Source of the DNA: Muribaculaceae bacterium
GTDB taxonomy: Bacteria; Bacteroidota; Bacteroidia; Bacteroidales; Muribaculaceae
Assembly (NCBI GenBank): GCA_023667285.1
Contig: JAMPAK010000001.1
Location: 380,317 to 444,316 of the forward strand
Direction: 5' to 3'
DNA length: 64,000 nucleotides
How positions within the stretch are numbered: position 1 is the stretch's first letter; every line of letters begins with the position of its first letter. Below the pieces are notes generated by a model, which did no database searches, was not told the origin of the DNA, and saw only the letters and a list, made by a program, of their open reading frames with translations. Shown here in pieces: positions 26,088 to 33,857 of the stretch. A program made the translations under genes and the position numbers.

Positions 26088-26561
26088 ATGAAAATCGTTA
26101 TCATAGCCGTGGGCAAGACATCCACGCCATACATAGCCACCGCAGTCGACGACTACCTGCGCCGCGCCTCTCACCATGTCCCCGTCGAGATGACGATTAT
26201 ACCTGATCTCCGCTCCCCGCGCGGACTCTCTGAGGATGCCCAGAAGCAGCGCGAGGGTAAGTCCATACTGGCAGCTCTGCAGCCCGGCGATCTCGTGACA
26301 CTCCTCGACGAGCGTGGCGCCGAGTTGAACTCGCGTCAGTTTGCCGCAGAGATCGAGCGAGCCATGGTGAGCGGACTTAAGAGGATAGTCTATGTGATAG
26401 GCGGCCCCTATGGATTCTCTAAGGAGGTCTATGACCGCTCTGACCGTAGACTGTCCCTCTCCAGGATGACCTTCACCCACGAGATGGTGAGACTCTTCTT
26501 TGCAGAGCAAGTCTACCGAGCCACCACCATAATGAGAGGCGAGCCATATCACCACGACTGA
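26088..26561 (+). CDS. rlmH: 23S rRNA (pseudouridine1915-N3)-methyltransferase
   Basis: 157 residues, normal for RlmH, a SPOUT-fold methyltransferase that modifies pseudouridine 1915 of 23S rRNA. The knot region VIGGPYGFSKEVYDR and the C-terminal MTFTHEMVRLFFAEQVYRA are diagnostic. ATG 26088 gives the standard N-terminus MKIVIIAVGKT. It is divergent from nadC and converges on a small membrane-protein gene. Confidence 0.95.
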   Translation: MKIVIIAVGKTSTPYIATAVDDYLRRASHHVPVEMTIIPDLRSPRGLSEDAQKQREGKSILAALQPGDLVTLLDERGAELNSRQFAAEIERAMVSGLKRIVYVIGGPYGFSKEVYDRSDRRLSLSRMTFTHEMVRLFFAEQVYRATTIMRGEPYHHD

Positions 26562-26570
26562 CCCGACGGC

Positions 26571-26747
26571 TCACAAGAAAATCATAATCACATAGACTAT
26601 CGCCAGTCCCACGGCCGTGTAGGCCGCACTGCTCCTGAGCAGAGTGCGCCGCGCCCCCTTGCGCCGTGGCGACATCCACGTGTAGAGGCCCCCGGAAAAT
26701 ATCCCGAAGACGAAGGACGCCAGAATCCAGTAATACACGTTGCCCAT
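26571..26747 (-). CDS. Small two-helix membrane protein (58 residues)
   Basis: The frame starts at ATG 26747, ten bases after the ddl stop, and ends at TGA 26571-26573. Two hydrophobic segments (residues about 4-20 and 42-58) flank a strongly basic loop (SPRRKGARRTLLRS), so the loop is predicted to be cytoplasmic. The close spacing to ddl suggests the same transcript. I do not recognise a family. A helical hairpin of this kind could be a small accessory to a membrane enzyme such as the MurF-like ligase encoded upstream (speculative). Confidence 0.65.
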   Translation of the reverse strand: MGNVYYWILASFVFGIFSGGLYTWMSPRRKGARRTLLRSSAAYTAVGLAIVYVIMIFL

Positions 26748-26756
26748 ACCCTCACA

Positions 26757-27941
26757 TCAAGCCTTGGCACCCTTCACTCCACCCTTGGCTCCACAGGTCA
26801 TCGCAAAGATGTTCTGGTCATAGCTCACGGTTTTCTGTCCCTGCTCACGCTTGCGCTTGAGAGCCAGGCGCACCAGGCGGTCCATAAGTTCAGTGAAGGG
26901 GATGCCCGTGGCCTCCCACAGATAGAATGAGAGAGAACCTGGGATAGTGTTTATCTCGTTGACATATATCTCGTTCTTGTCATCATCTATGATAAAGTCG
27001 ATGCGGCTCACGCCATGACAGCCAAGCACCCTGAAAGTCTCGCCCGCCAGAAACTGTATACGCTTCGTGACATCGGCAGGAAGTTCGGCAGGGATGCGCT
27101 TCTGTGATGCCTGCATACCCTTGGCTCCCTTCGTGCCACCCATATACTTGTCCTCATACGAGAGAATCTCCGCACTCTTTATCGGCTCCTCGAGCACCGA
27201 CGACTGATACTCATCGCAGTCGCCCAGCACCGAGCAGTTGATCTCCTTTAGATTGTCCACCATGTCCTCCACAATGATGCGCGATGAATATTTCTCAGCA
27301 GTGTCGATTTTCTCAATGAGCTGTTCACGATCAGCCGCGCGCCCTATGCCCACACTAGAGCCGAGATTGGCGGGCTTGACAATCACCGGATAGCCAATCT
27401 TGCTCTCGATGCGCTCAATCAGCTCTTCGCGCTTCGCAAACCACTCCTTGTCTGTGAACCACACATAGTCAATCACCGGGATTCCACACTCGCGCAGAAT
27501 CATCTTCATTGTTATCTTGTCCATGCCGTTGGCGCTCGCCAGGGTGTTGCACCCGGCATAGGGAATCCCTATGGTCTCCAGCACTCCCTCAAAGATGCCA
27601 TCCTCAACGTTGGATCCATGAAGCACCGGGATGACCACATCGAGAGTAGTGACGACAGCCGAGCCGAACATAGGTTTCTTCACACGATAGAGGTTATAGT
27701 CGCCATAGCTTGGCTCCATGTAGACCTGTGTGCACTTATCGAGAAGAGCGGGGATATCCTTGTAGTTCTTGATGTCAAATAGAGCATCGCCTGTATAATA
27801 GCGTCCCTGCTTGGAGATATAGATGGGTGTCACGTCATATTTCTCGCGGTCGATGGCGGCCATGGCCTGCGAGGCCGAGATGACCGATATCTCATGTTCG
27901 GTGGAACGGCCGCCGAAGAACACTCCGATGTTTGTTTTCAT
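26757..27941 (-). CDS. ddl: D-alanine-D-alanine ligase family protein
   Basis: An ATP-grasp enzyme that joins D-alanine to a second D-amino or hydroxy acid for peptidoglycan. FFGGRSTEHEISVISA (N-terminal substrate loop), LHGSNVEDGIFEGVLETIGIPYAG, VKPANLGSSVGI and the C-terminal EIYVNEINTIPGSLSFY metal site are visible. The omega-loop region reads LSYEDKYMGGTKG, tyrosine rather than histidine, favouring dipeptide over D-Ala-D-Lac. At 394 residues it is longer than standard Ddl (about 310-330) and resembles the longer VanG-like forms. It pairs with a membrane MurF-like ligase 44 bases upstream; see findings. Confidence 0.9.
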   Translation of the reverse strand: MKTNIGVFFGGRSTEHEISVISASQAMAAIDREKYDVTPIYISKQGRYYTGDALFDIKNYKDIPALLDKCTQVYMEPSYGDYNLYRVKKPMFGSAVVTTLDVVIPVLHGSNVEDGIFEGVLETIGIPYAGCNTLASANGMDKITMKMILRECGIPVIDYVWFTDKEWFAKREELIERIESKIGYPVIVKPANLGSSVGIGRAADREQLIEKIDTAEKYSSRIIVEDMVDNLKEINCSVLGDCDEYQSSVLEEPIKSAEILSYEDKYMGGTKGAKGMQASQKRIPAELPADVTKRIQFLAGETFRVLGCHGVSRIDFIIDDDKNEIYVNEINTIPGSLSFYLWEATGIPFTELMDRLVRLALKRKREQGQKTVSYDQNIFAMTCGAKGGVKGAKA

Positions 27942-27985
27942 TCTGAGATAATGGGATTTGAAGGATTGACCTTACTTGTATTGGA

Positions 27986-29572
27986 TTATTTAAATGTGTC
28001 AGGGAGATCATTCTCATAGAGCACAGTGTCGCCGGGCTTGAGCATCCCGGCCAGCAATGTCTGCGACTCCGCAAACGACCCCACCGTATGAATCTTTGCT
28101 ATGCGCGGCTCCACACTCTCGATGCCAGAGACTATGGCGTCGCGGTTATACTCGCCCACAACGATGGCTATGTCGGCCGAGATGGCAATCCGTTTTCCGA
28201 ACTCACGGTTCAGTTCCTCCTGCTTGTCGCCGAGCTCAATCATGCCCGGGGTAACCACTATGCGTCTCCCCTTGTCCATCATGGCAAGCACATCCAAGGC
28301 CATCCCTGAGCCTGTGGGATTCGAGTTGAAGGCATCATCGATGATGGTGACTCCCATTGGCGTTCGCTTCATGTTGAGACGGTGCTCCACCTGCTCAATC
28401 TGCCCCACAGCATAGCGTATCTTCTGTTCGGGCACACCGAGCCTCAGCGCCACGATGATGGCTGCAAGGAGGTTGCTGACATTACATTCACCCACCAGGC
28501 GTGTCGAGAACTCCAGCCGGCTTCCGTCAGGAGTGACCACTGTGAATTTTGTGCCTGAGGGGGTATATCTCACATCTGTGGCCACGTATTGTGCTGCGCC
28601 TGTCGAGGTGACGGCATAGCGTATGCACTCCACATTCTCAACCTTCCGCGACGCTACATAGGGAAAGTCATCGTTGACCACTGCGAGGCCGTCGGCTGGG
28701 AGGGAGTCGACAAGCTCAAACTTGGTCTGCTGGACCCGCTCGATGGTCTTGAACGACTCAAGATGCTGCGGCCCAACGGCCGTGATTATTCCAATCTCCG
28801 GATGCACAAGGTCGCAGATTTCCTTGATATCCCCCGGCTGCTTGGCCCCCATCTCAACGATAAAGACCTCATTGTATGGCTTGAGATATTCGCGGACAGT
28901 GCGTATCACACCCATCGTGGTGTTATAGCTGCCGGGGGTCATCATCACATCGAAATGCTCCGCGAGTATGCGGTTGAGATAATGCTTTGTGCTGGTCTTG
29001 CCATAACTGCCTGTGATTCCTATCACCTTCAGTCCCGGCATCGAGCGCAGGATGCGCTCCGCATCGTTGTAATACCCCTTATTTATCTTCGTCTCCACAG
29101 GTTTCAGAAGCCAGTTGGCTATGAGTATGAAAAGGTGTGAGAAGCAATAGACACCCAGGGCGGTTACGGCCGCAATGCTCACTCCACACTCCCCCTGTCC
29201 GGCCAAGAAATATGAGCCGGCTATGACGACAATGGCCAGAAACGCGGTGACAGCATAGATGCGTTTTGCCCTCGGTGTCCAAACCAGCGGCTTCTTATAG
29301 CGCGCCGTGATGAGATTGATGATATTGAGTATCGAGACAAAGCACACAAGCCCCATGGAGACGAGGGGGAAACTGAGCGTTGAGAAGGAAGCCAGCACCA
29401 CTGCCCCGCTCACCAGTCGGCGCAGGGAGGTAGTGTCCTCCGAGGCAGTGAGCCATCGGCGATATCGCTCGTTTCGATAAGAATTCTGCTGCAGCATCAT
29501 CAAGCATCGCCTCAGTTCGTAGACTGCGCCGATAAGTGCTATAATCAGGGTGATATACGTGAACAGATACAT
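27986..29572 (-). CDS. Membrane-anchored Mur ligase (MurF-like)
   Basis: 528 residues in two parts. The N-terminal 160 residues carry about four hydrophobic helices (about 2-20, 53-90, 104-124 and 131-155). The rest is a Mur ligase: the ATP loop GITGSYGKTSTK (residues 185-196), VEMGAKQPGDI, the middle-domain GECNVSNLLAAI, and the C-terminal domain with DDAFNSNP and the YENDLPDTF end. DAFNSNP and the end motif point to MurF, which adds D-Ala-D-Ala to UDP-MurNAc-tripeptide. The usual N-terminal MurF substrate domain is missing and replaced by the membrane part, so this is not the housekeeping form. It lies between an alpha/beta hydrolase gene and ddl. Confidence 0.85.
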   Translation of the reverse strand: MYLFTYITLIIALIGAVYELRRCLMMLQQNSYRNERYRRWLTASEDTTSLRRLVSGAVVLASFSTLSFPLVSMGLVCFVSILNIINLITARYKKPLVWTPRAKRIYAVTAFLAIVVIAGSYFLAGQGECGVSIAAVTALGVYCFSHLFILIANWLLKPVETKINKGYYNDAERILRSMPGLKVIGITGSYGKTSTKHYLNRILAEHFDVMMTPGSYNTTMGVIRTVREYLKPYNEVFIVEMGAKQPGDIKEICDLVHPEIGIITAVGPQHLESFKTIERVQQTKFELVDSLPADGLAVVNDDFPYVASRKVENVECIRYAVTSTGAAQYVATDVRYTPSGTKFTVVTPDGSRLEFSTRLVGECNVSNLLAAIIVALRLGVPEQKIRYAVGQIEQVEHRLNMKRTPMGVTIIDDAFNSNPTGSGMALDVLAMMDKGRRIVVTPGMIELGDKQEELNREFGKRIAISADIAIVVGEYNRDAIVSGIESVEPRIAKIHTVGSFAESQTLLAGMLKPGDTVLYENDLPDTFK

Positions 29573-29605
29573 AGTTGGTTGAGCAGTGAGAGAAGAGAAT
29601 TTGAC

Positions 29606-30379
29606 TTACTTCAGAAAAGTTTCCAGCACAGCCTTGAAGCCCCTGGGATTGTCGAGAAAACTGTAGTGGCCACACCCGTCAAAGCTGACAAGACCTGCGT
29701 CAGGAACCAGGCTCTCCATCTTGCGCGCATCTGCCAGCGGTGTGGCGGTGTCGTCAGCGCCCCATATGAGGAGCGTGGGAGCCTTGATGAGCGGCAGCCG
29801 TGAGGTGAGGTCTTCGTTGACAACCTTTGATAGGATGCGCCTCATCATCGGGGTGGCCTGCGCATAGTCTGACGACCCGGCCTTTGCCCTCCGGGCATCG
29901 AGCCTCCGCTCAGCCTCCTTGCGTCCGAGAGCCAGATACATCAGCCACTTCATGGCCTTGAAGGCATACACCTTGCGATAATATGTAAATGTGCGCCGTG
30001 GCTTTATGCCGGCGGCGTCTACAAGTATGAGTTTGCCAACCTCAGGATGACGCGATGCATAGAGAATGCCCACTCGCCCGCCGAATGAATGTCCCAGCAA
30101 TGAGGGCCTCTCAATTCCCAGGGCTGAGACAAGGTCCTCGATGACCCGGGTGTACTCCTCGACTCCCCACACCTCCGGCGGCTCCTCAGAGCCTCCGAAA
30201 CCAGGGAAATCAACATTTATGACACGCCACCCCTCACTGAGCGCTACTCGCTCCACAGACGCCAGGGTGGTGTGGTCACAACCCCAGCCGTGCATCAGCA
30301 CGAGTGTCCGAGGCCCGGAGCCGTTGTCAGTGTAGTGGAGTCTTACTCCGCTTAGAGTGATATCCTTGTCCATACTCAT
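29606..30379 (-). CDS. Alpha/beta hydrolase
   Basis: 257 residues of a standard alpha/beta-hydrolase fold: the oxyanion HGWGCDHTT loop, nucleophile elbow GHSFGG (Ser about 98), the aspartate in IWGADDTATP (about 211) and the catalytic histidine in GCGHYSFLD (about 239). No signal peptide. Substrate unknown; related proteins are esterases or lactonases. It heads the minus-strand group followed 33 bases on by the MurF-like ligase and ddl, so a role with cell-wall precursors is possible. A second ATG at residue 3 (30373) is also plausible. Confidence 0.87.
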   Translation of the reverse strand: MSMDKDITLSGVRLHYTDNGSGPRTLVLMHGWGCDHTTLASVERVALSEGWRVINVDFPGFGGSEEPPEVWGVEEYTRVIEDLVSALGIERPSLLGHSFGGRVGILYASRHPEVGKLILVDAAGIKPRRTFTYYRKVYAFKAMKWLMYLALGRKEAERRLDARRAKAGSSDYAQATPMMRRILSKVVNEDLTSRLPLIKAPTLLIWGADDTATPLADARKMESLVPDAGLVSFDGCGHYSFLDNPRGFKAVLETFLK

Positions 30380-30391
30380 GAAATTGACCTA

Positions 30392-30422
30392 CAAAAGTAC
30401 ATAAATCCCCCCTCATCTCCAA
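30392..30422 (-). promoter_or_regulatory. Promoter of the hydrolase/MurF-like/ddl transcript
   Basis: Minus-strand TTG (30422-30420), 20 bases, TACTTTTG (30399-30392). Predicted start near 30388, about nine bases before the ATG at 30379. Confidence 0.7.
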
Positions 30423-30436
30423 CTTTTCCATCGAAT

Positions 30437-30467
30437 TTTGCCATGAGGAGTTTTTTGGTTATCTTTG
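30437..30467 (+). promoter_or_regulatory. Promoter of the merR gene
   Basis: TTTG at 30437-30440, 19 bases, TATCTTTG at 30460-30467. Predicted start near 30471 lies inside the first possible ATG (30469-30471), so translation should begin at ATG 30478 after about seven bases. Confidence 0.7.
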
Positions 30468-30477
30468 CATGTTATTT

Positions 30478-30813
30478 ATGCATCCGACCGACAAGCGATA
30501 TTACAAGATTGGCGATGTGGCAGAGATGCTCGGCCTGCCTCAGTCAACACTGAGATTCTGGGAGACTCAGTTTCCCACTGCCGTACCACACCGCAACGCC
30601 AAGGGGACCCGCCTCTACACTCCGCGCGACATCGAGAACCTGCGCATACTCAAGTTCCTGCTTCACGACAAGGGGCTGCGCATCGAGGCTGCACGCGAGG
30701 AACTGAAGGTGAACCGCGACGGTGTCATCAAGCGCGCTGAGGCTCTGGCCTCGCTCCGCGATGTCCGCGACAAACTCCAGTCGCTTCTAGACTCACTCCA
30801 TAAATTGAGATGA
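30478..30813 (+). CDS. MerR-family transcriptional regulator
   Basis: The 111-residue protein is almost only the MerR winged helix: YYKIGDVAEMLGLPQSTLRFWETQFP, then RLYTPRDIENLRILKFLL, followed by a short helix. It lacks the long dimer coil and the effector domain of classical MerR proteins. This short form recurs in Bacteroidetes beside mltG-like genes. Start ATG 30478 is chosen from the promoter position; an ATG nine bases upstream would fall on the predicted transcription start. It overlaps mltG by ATGA. Confidence 0.88.
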   Translation: MHPTDKRYYKIGDVAEMLGLPQSTLRFWETQFPTAVPHRNAKGTRLYTPRDIENLRILKFLLHDKGLRIEAAREELKVNRDGVIKRAEALASLRDVRDKLQSLLDSLHKLR

Positions 30814-31928
30814 CTGAACAGAAACCCACAGAAACTCCAAAATCCCCTGCTCCGCGTCCTAAAAAGCCAAAGACACCCGGGAGAAAAAAAGGGAAGAACA
30901 AGGAATCATGGCTTCACCGCCACTCCATGGGGGTGATGATAGCGGTGATTGCCTTCTTTGCCGTGATTTTCGGAGTGTTTTGCTTCGCCTTCATCCCCCA
31001 CACAGGTGCCGGTGATGATGGCGACTGGGTCTATATCCCCAAGGGTGCCGACCGGGATGCTGTGAAGGATAGCCTGAAGTCATCCCTGGGATCCTCGATG
31101 GGAACTAGGGTCTACATGATGTGGTCGCTTATTGGAGGCACCCCAGGCGGGAGCAACGGTGCATATAGGATAGACAATGGGATGACGGCTCTGAAGGCAG
31201 CCCGCAGGCTGTCTACAGGCAGGCAGACTCCGGTGACGCTGTCGTTCAAAGGCCCGAGGACTATGGACCTGCTCGCCGCCCGTATAGCCTCACAGCTTGA
31301 ATGTAGCCCCGAGGAATTTCTGGCTGCATGCGATGAGGTGCTTCCCGCAGAGGGATTCAACCGCGCCGGATATCCGGCCGCGTTCATCCCTGACACATAT
31401 GAGTTCTATTGGAATTCCTCAGCCTCCGGCGTGGTGAGACGCCTGCTTGACTATCGCAATCGCTTCTGGACACCCGAGCGTGTTGCCAAGGCCAAGCGGG
31501 AGGGTTTGACCAAGGTGCAGGCAGCCACGGTGGCTTCCATCATTGAGGAAGAGACAGCCAAGAGCGACGAGCGCCCCAAGGTGGCTCGCCTTTACCTCAA
31601 CCGCCTCCACAAAGGGATGAGGCTTCAGGCTGACCCGACGGTGAAATTTGCCACCGGCGATTTTTCACTGCGGCGCATCAAGGGTGAGCATCTCAAAGTC
31701 AACTCCCCTTACAATACCTATCTCCACGCCGGACTTCCACCTGGTCCCATCAGAGTGGCGGCGGCAGCCTCCATAGACGCCGTGCTTAATGCCCCTGACC
31801 ACCCCTATCTATTCATGTGTGCCAAGGAAGACTTCTCAGGCTACCACAACTTCGCCACTGACTTTGCGGCTCACCGCGAGAATGCCCGCCGCTATCAGGC
31901 TGAGCTCAACAGACGCAATATAAAATAA
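30810..31928 (+). CDS. mltG: Endolytic murein transglycosylase
   Basis: MltG cuts nascent glycan strands to end their polymerisation. A basic Pro/Lys-rich cytoplasmic tail (residues 1-30) precedes a single membrane helix (about 38-62), a LysM-like region and the YceG domain. The catalytic glutamate lies in ASIIEEETAKSDERPKVARLYLNRL, with LQADPTVKFA and NSPYNTYLHAGLPPGPI following. The length of 372 residues is normal. Coupled to merR by ATGA. The araC gene starts 35 bases after its stop. Confidence 0.95.
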   Translation: MTEQKPTETPKSPAPRPKKPKTPGRKKGKNKESWLHRHSMGVMIAVIAFFAVIFGVFCFAFIPHTGAGDDGDWVYIPKGADRDAVKDSLKSSLGSSMGTRVYMMWSLIGGTPGGSNGAYRIDNGMTALKAARRLSTGRQTPVTLSFKGPRTMDLLAARIASQLECSPEEFLAACDEVLPAEGFNRAGYPAAFIPDTYEFYWNSSASGVVRRLLDYRNRFWTPERVAKAKREGLTKVQAATVASIIEEETAKSDERPKVARLYLNRLHKGMRLQADPTVKFATGDFSLRRIKGEHLKVNSPYNTYLHAGLPPGPIRVAAAASIDAVLNAPDHPYLFMCAKEDFSGYHNFATDFAAHRENARRYQAELNRRNIK

Positions 31929-31963
31929 CACCAAAACACCATCCCCTATTCTCTCCAGTATAT

Positions 31964-32818
31964 ATGCAGATCCAAGACCCCAGACGCTCATTAGGATTCA
32001 GGCGTGACATCCATGTGTTTCGAACACTGAAAGAGATTCCGTTCATCTCATTTCCGGCCAAGCTCGACAGCATGATTCTGGCCGTGTGTGGCAATGGTGA
32101 GGTGTCGGCCGAGATTGATGTGACTCCGCGCAAGATGGGAAGCCATCATGTAATGGTGCTACGTCCGGGTCATGTCGTGGACCGATTCGAGACGAGCAAC
32201 GACTTCAAGGGCTTTTTCATCACAGTGACCGAGGAGTGTCTACACCACATGCTCCCATCGCTACAATACGTCATCCCCTACAGCCTCATATATAACGGTG
32301 ACCCGATGATTAAGATCACATCTGAGGAATATGAGTCGCTCTCTCTGATTTACGACATGTTCAAGCGTCAGCTCCGCGATGTCGACCGTCCCTTCGGCAC
32401 CATGGCTCTTGAGAGCCTGTGCGAACTGCTGTTCTACAATGCTCTGGGCATCTACGCGCTGCGCACAAGGGATCTGGGCCACAAGTCGCGCCGCGAAGAA
32501 CTGCTCTCTCAGTTCATTGAGACGCTGGAGAAGAATTTCAAGAACGAGCGGTCTGTGAATTTCTATGCCGACAGGCTGTTTGTGACCCCCAAGCACCTAT
32601 CGTCGGTGCTAAAGGAGGTGAGCGGACGCACCGCGGGCGACTGGATAGACCAGAGGGTCATACTCGAGGCCAAACTGATGCTACGGTCCACCGGCATGAA
32701 CATTCAGGAGATCAGTTCGTCGCTCAACTTCTCCAACCAGTCGTTTTTCGGCAAGTATTTCAAGCATCTCACGGGTATCTCACCGCGAGAATACCGCACT
32801 AATCTCTCCGACATATGA
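31964..32818 (+). CDS. AraC-family transcriptional regulator
   Basis: 284 residues. The N-terminal half resembles the cupin-like sensing domain of AraC proteins (IDVTPRKMGSHHVMVLRPGHV). The C-terminal 100 residues hold two helix-turn-helix units: SVNFYADRLFVTPKHLSSVLKEVSGRTAGDWI and MNIQEISSSLNFSNQSFFGKYFKHLTGISPREYR. The ligand is unknown. Its stop overlaps the next start by ATGA, so the TPR protein gene is translated with it. Confidence 0.92.
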   Translation: MQIQDPRRSLGFRRDIHVFRTLKEIPFISFPAKLDSMILAVCGNGEVSAEIDVTPRKMGSHHVMVLRPGHVVDRFETSNDFKGFFITVTEECLHHMLPSLQYVIPYSLIYNGDPMIKITSEEYESLSLIYDMFKRQLRDVDRPFGTMALESLCELLFYNALGIYALRTRDLGHKSRREELLSQFIETLEKNFKNERSVNFYADRLFVTPKHLSSVLKEVSGRTAGDWIDQRVILEAKLMLRSTGMNIQEISSSLNFSNQSFFGKYFKHLTGISPREYRTNLSDI

Positions 32819-33627
32819 GAAACTGCATCACCTTGGCACTCATGATGCTGTCAATGCTGAGTGCATTGGCCGAGACACCCTACATGGAGGCTGTCGGTGA
32901 GGCCGACAAGGCTTGCGCTAAGGGTGAGTGGCTCAAGGCTCTCGCAGCCCTCGACCGCGCCATGACTCTGGAGCCTGAGAATCCGGGCAACATAATGCTG
33001 CTGTGCAATGTCGGGCTTATACAGTTCAATCTGGGCCAAGACAGTATTGCCCTGGCCACTCTGGATGAGGCTCACACTCTCGCACCACGCTCTGTCACCA
33101 TTCTCACCAATCGCGCCCGTGTCCAGGCTGCCCTCGGAAATGACCGTGAGGCCATGAAGGACTATGAACTCATCATGCAACTTGACTCCGTCGACACAGG
33201 CTCGCGCTTCAATCATGCCCTGCTCTCACTGCGCCACCGCAAGTTTGCCGCAGCCAGAGCCGACACCGAATGGCTCAATCTTCACGCCCCCGACAGCGAT
33301 GAGACCCACATAGTCTCTGCGGCATTTCTGTGCTCCATGGGCAAATATGAGGAGGCGATTCCACTCTATACACAGATTCTTGACACCTACAAAGTGCCTG
33401 AGTATTATGGGGCGAGGGCTTACTGCAATCTCATGACCGGACGTCTTCAGGAAGCGTCAGATGATATAGCCATCGCCTTGGAGATGGCTCCTGACGATGG
33501 CGAGCTCTATCTCTACAGAGCCGCACTCAACAAGATGCGCTTCCGTCCTGAGGACGCCAAGGCCGATGCCCGCCGAGCAGTAGAGCTCGGCGCCGACCCA
33601 CGCCGCGCCGCAGAGTTCATGAAATAA
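32815..33627 (+). CDS. Exported tetratricopeptide-repeat protein
   Basis: 270 residues with a signal peptide (MRNCITLALMMLSMLSALA) and a chain of about six TPR units, recognisable by alternating W/L/G/Y and A/F/P positions such as GEWLKALAALDRAMTLEP and GKYEEAIPLYTQIL. TPR proteins in the periplasm act as protein-binding scaffolds. The gene is coupled to araC by ATGA, an unusual partnership, which suggests it may be a local product or a sensor accessory (inference). It converges on fabD with 230 bases between. Confidence 0.88.
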   Translation: MRNCITLALMMLSMLSALAETPYMEAVGEADKACAKGEWLKALAALDRAMTLEPENPGNIMLLCNVGLIQFNLGQDSIALATLDEAHTLAPRSVTILTNRARVQAALGNDREAMKDYELIMQLDSVDTGSRFNHALLSLRHRKFAAARADTEWLNLHAPDSDETHIVSAAFLCSMGKYEEAIPLYTQILDTYKVPEYYGARAYCNLMTGRLQEASDDIAIALEMAPDDGELYLYRAALNKMRFRPEDAKADARRAVELGADPRRAAEFMK

Positions 33628-33695
33628 TTCCATCCCCCGATTGGGGCTTCAACGCAAAGATTTATATCCCTTGGTTTGGTCATTTGCAAAAGCCT

Positions 33696-33765
33696 TCGGG
33701 AAGGTAATTCAGCGGCCCGCGGGCGCCGTTTGCGGCCTGCGGCTGCGGAATTCCGCATACTTTTA
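33696..33765. repeat. GC-rich imperfect inverted repeat between the TPR gene and fabD
   Basis: A local palindrome-like stretch of GC-rich sequence, with AATTC...GC.GCC on the left and GGC.GC.GAATT on the right (about 33708-33755). It looks like a small REP-like element. No coding frame crosses it. Only one copy was noticed in the window. Confidence 0.35.
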
Positions 33766-33789
33766 GATTTGTCATTGGGCTTAGGGGAA

Positions 33790-33834
33790 AAGAAAAACCA
33801 CCCTGCGACCTTCGGGGGAAGGAGCGGGGTGGTT
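33790..33834 (-). terminator. Terminator of fabD
   Basis: Read on the minus strand, an eight-base outer stem (33827-33834 with 33796-33803) holds an inner CCTTC/GAAGG hairpin and is followed by a run of T. It lies 24 bases after the fabD stop. Confidence 0.75.
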
Positions 33835-33857
33835 GTGTGGGTTGTTCAGGGGTATCT

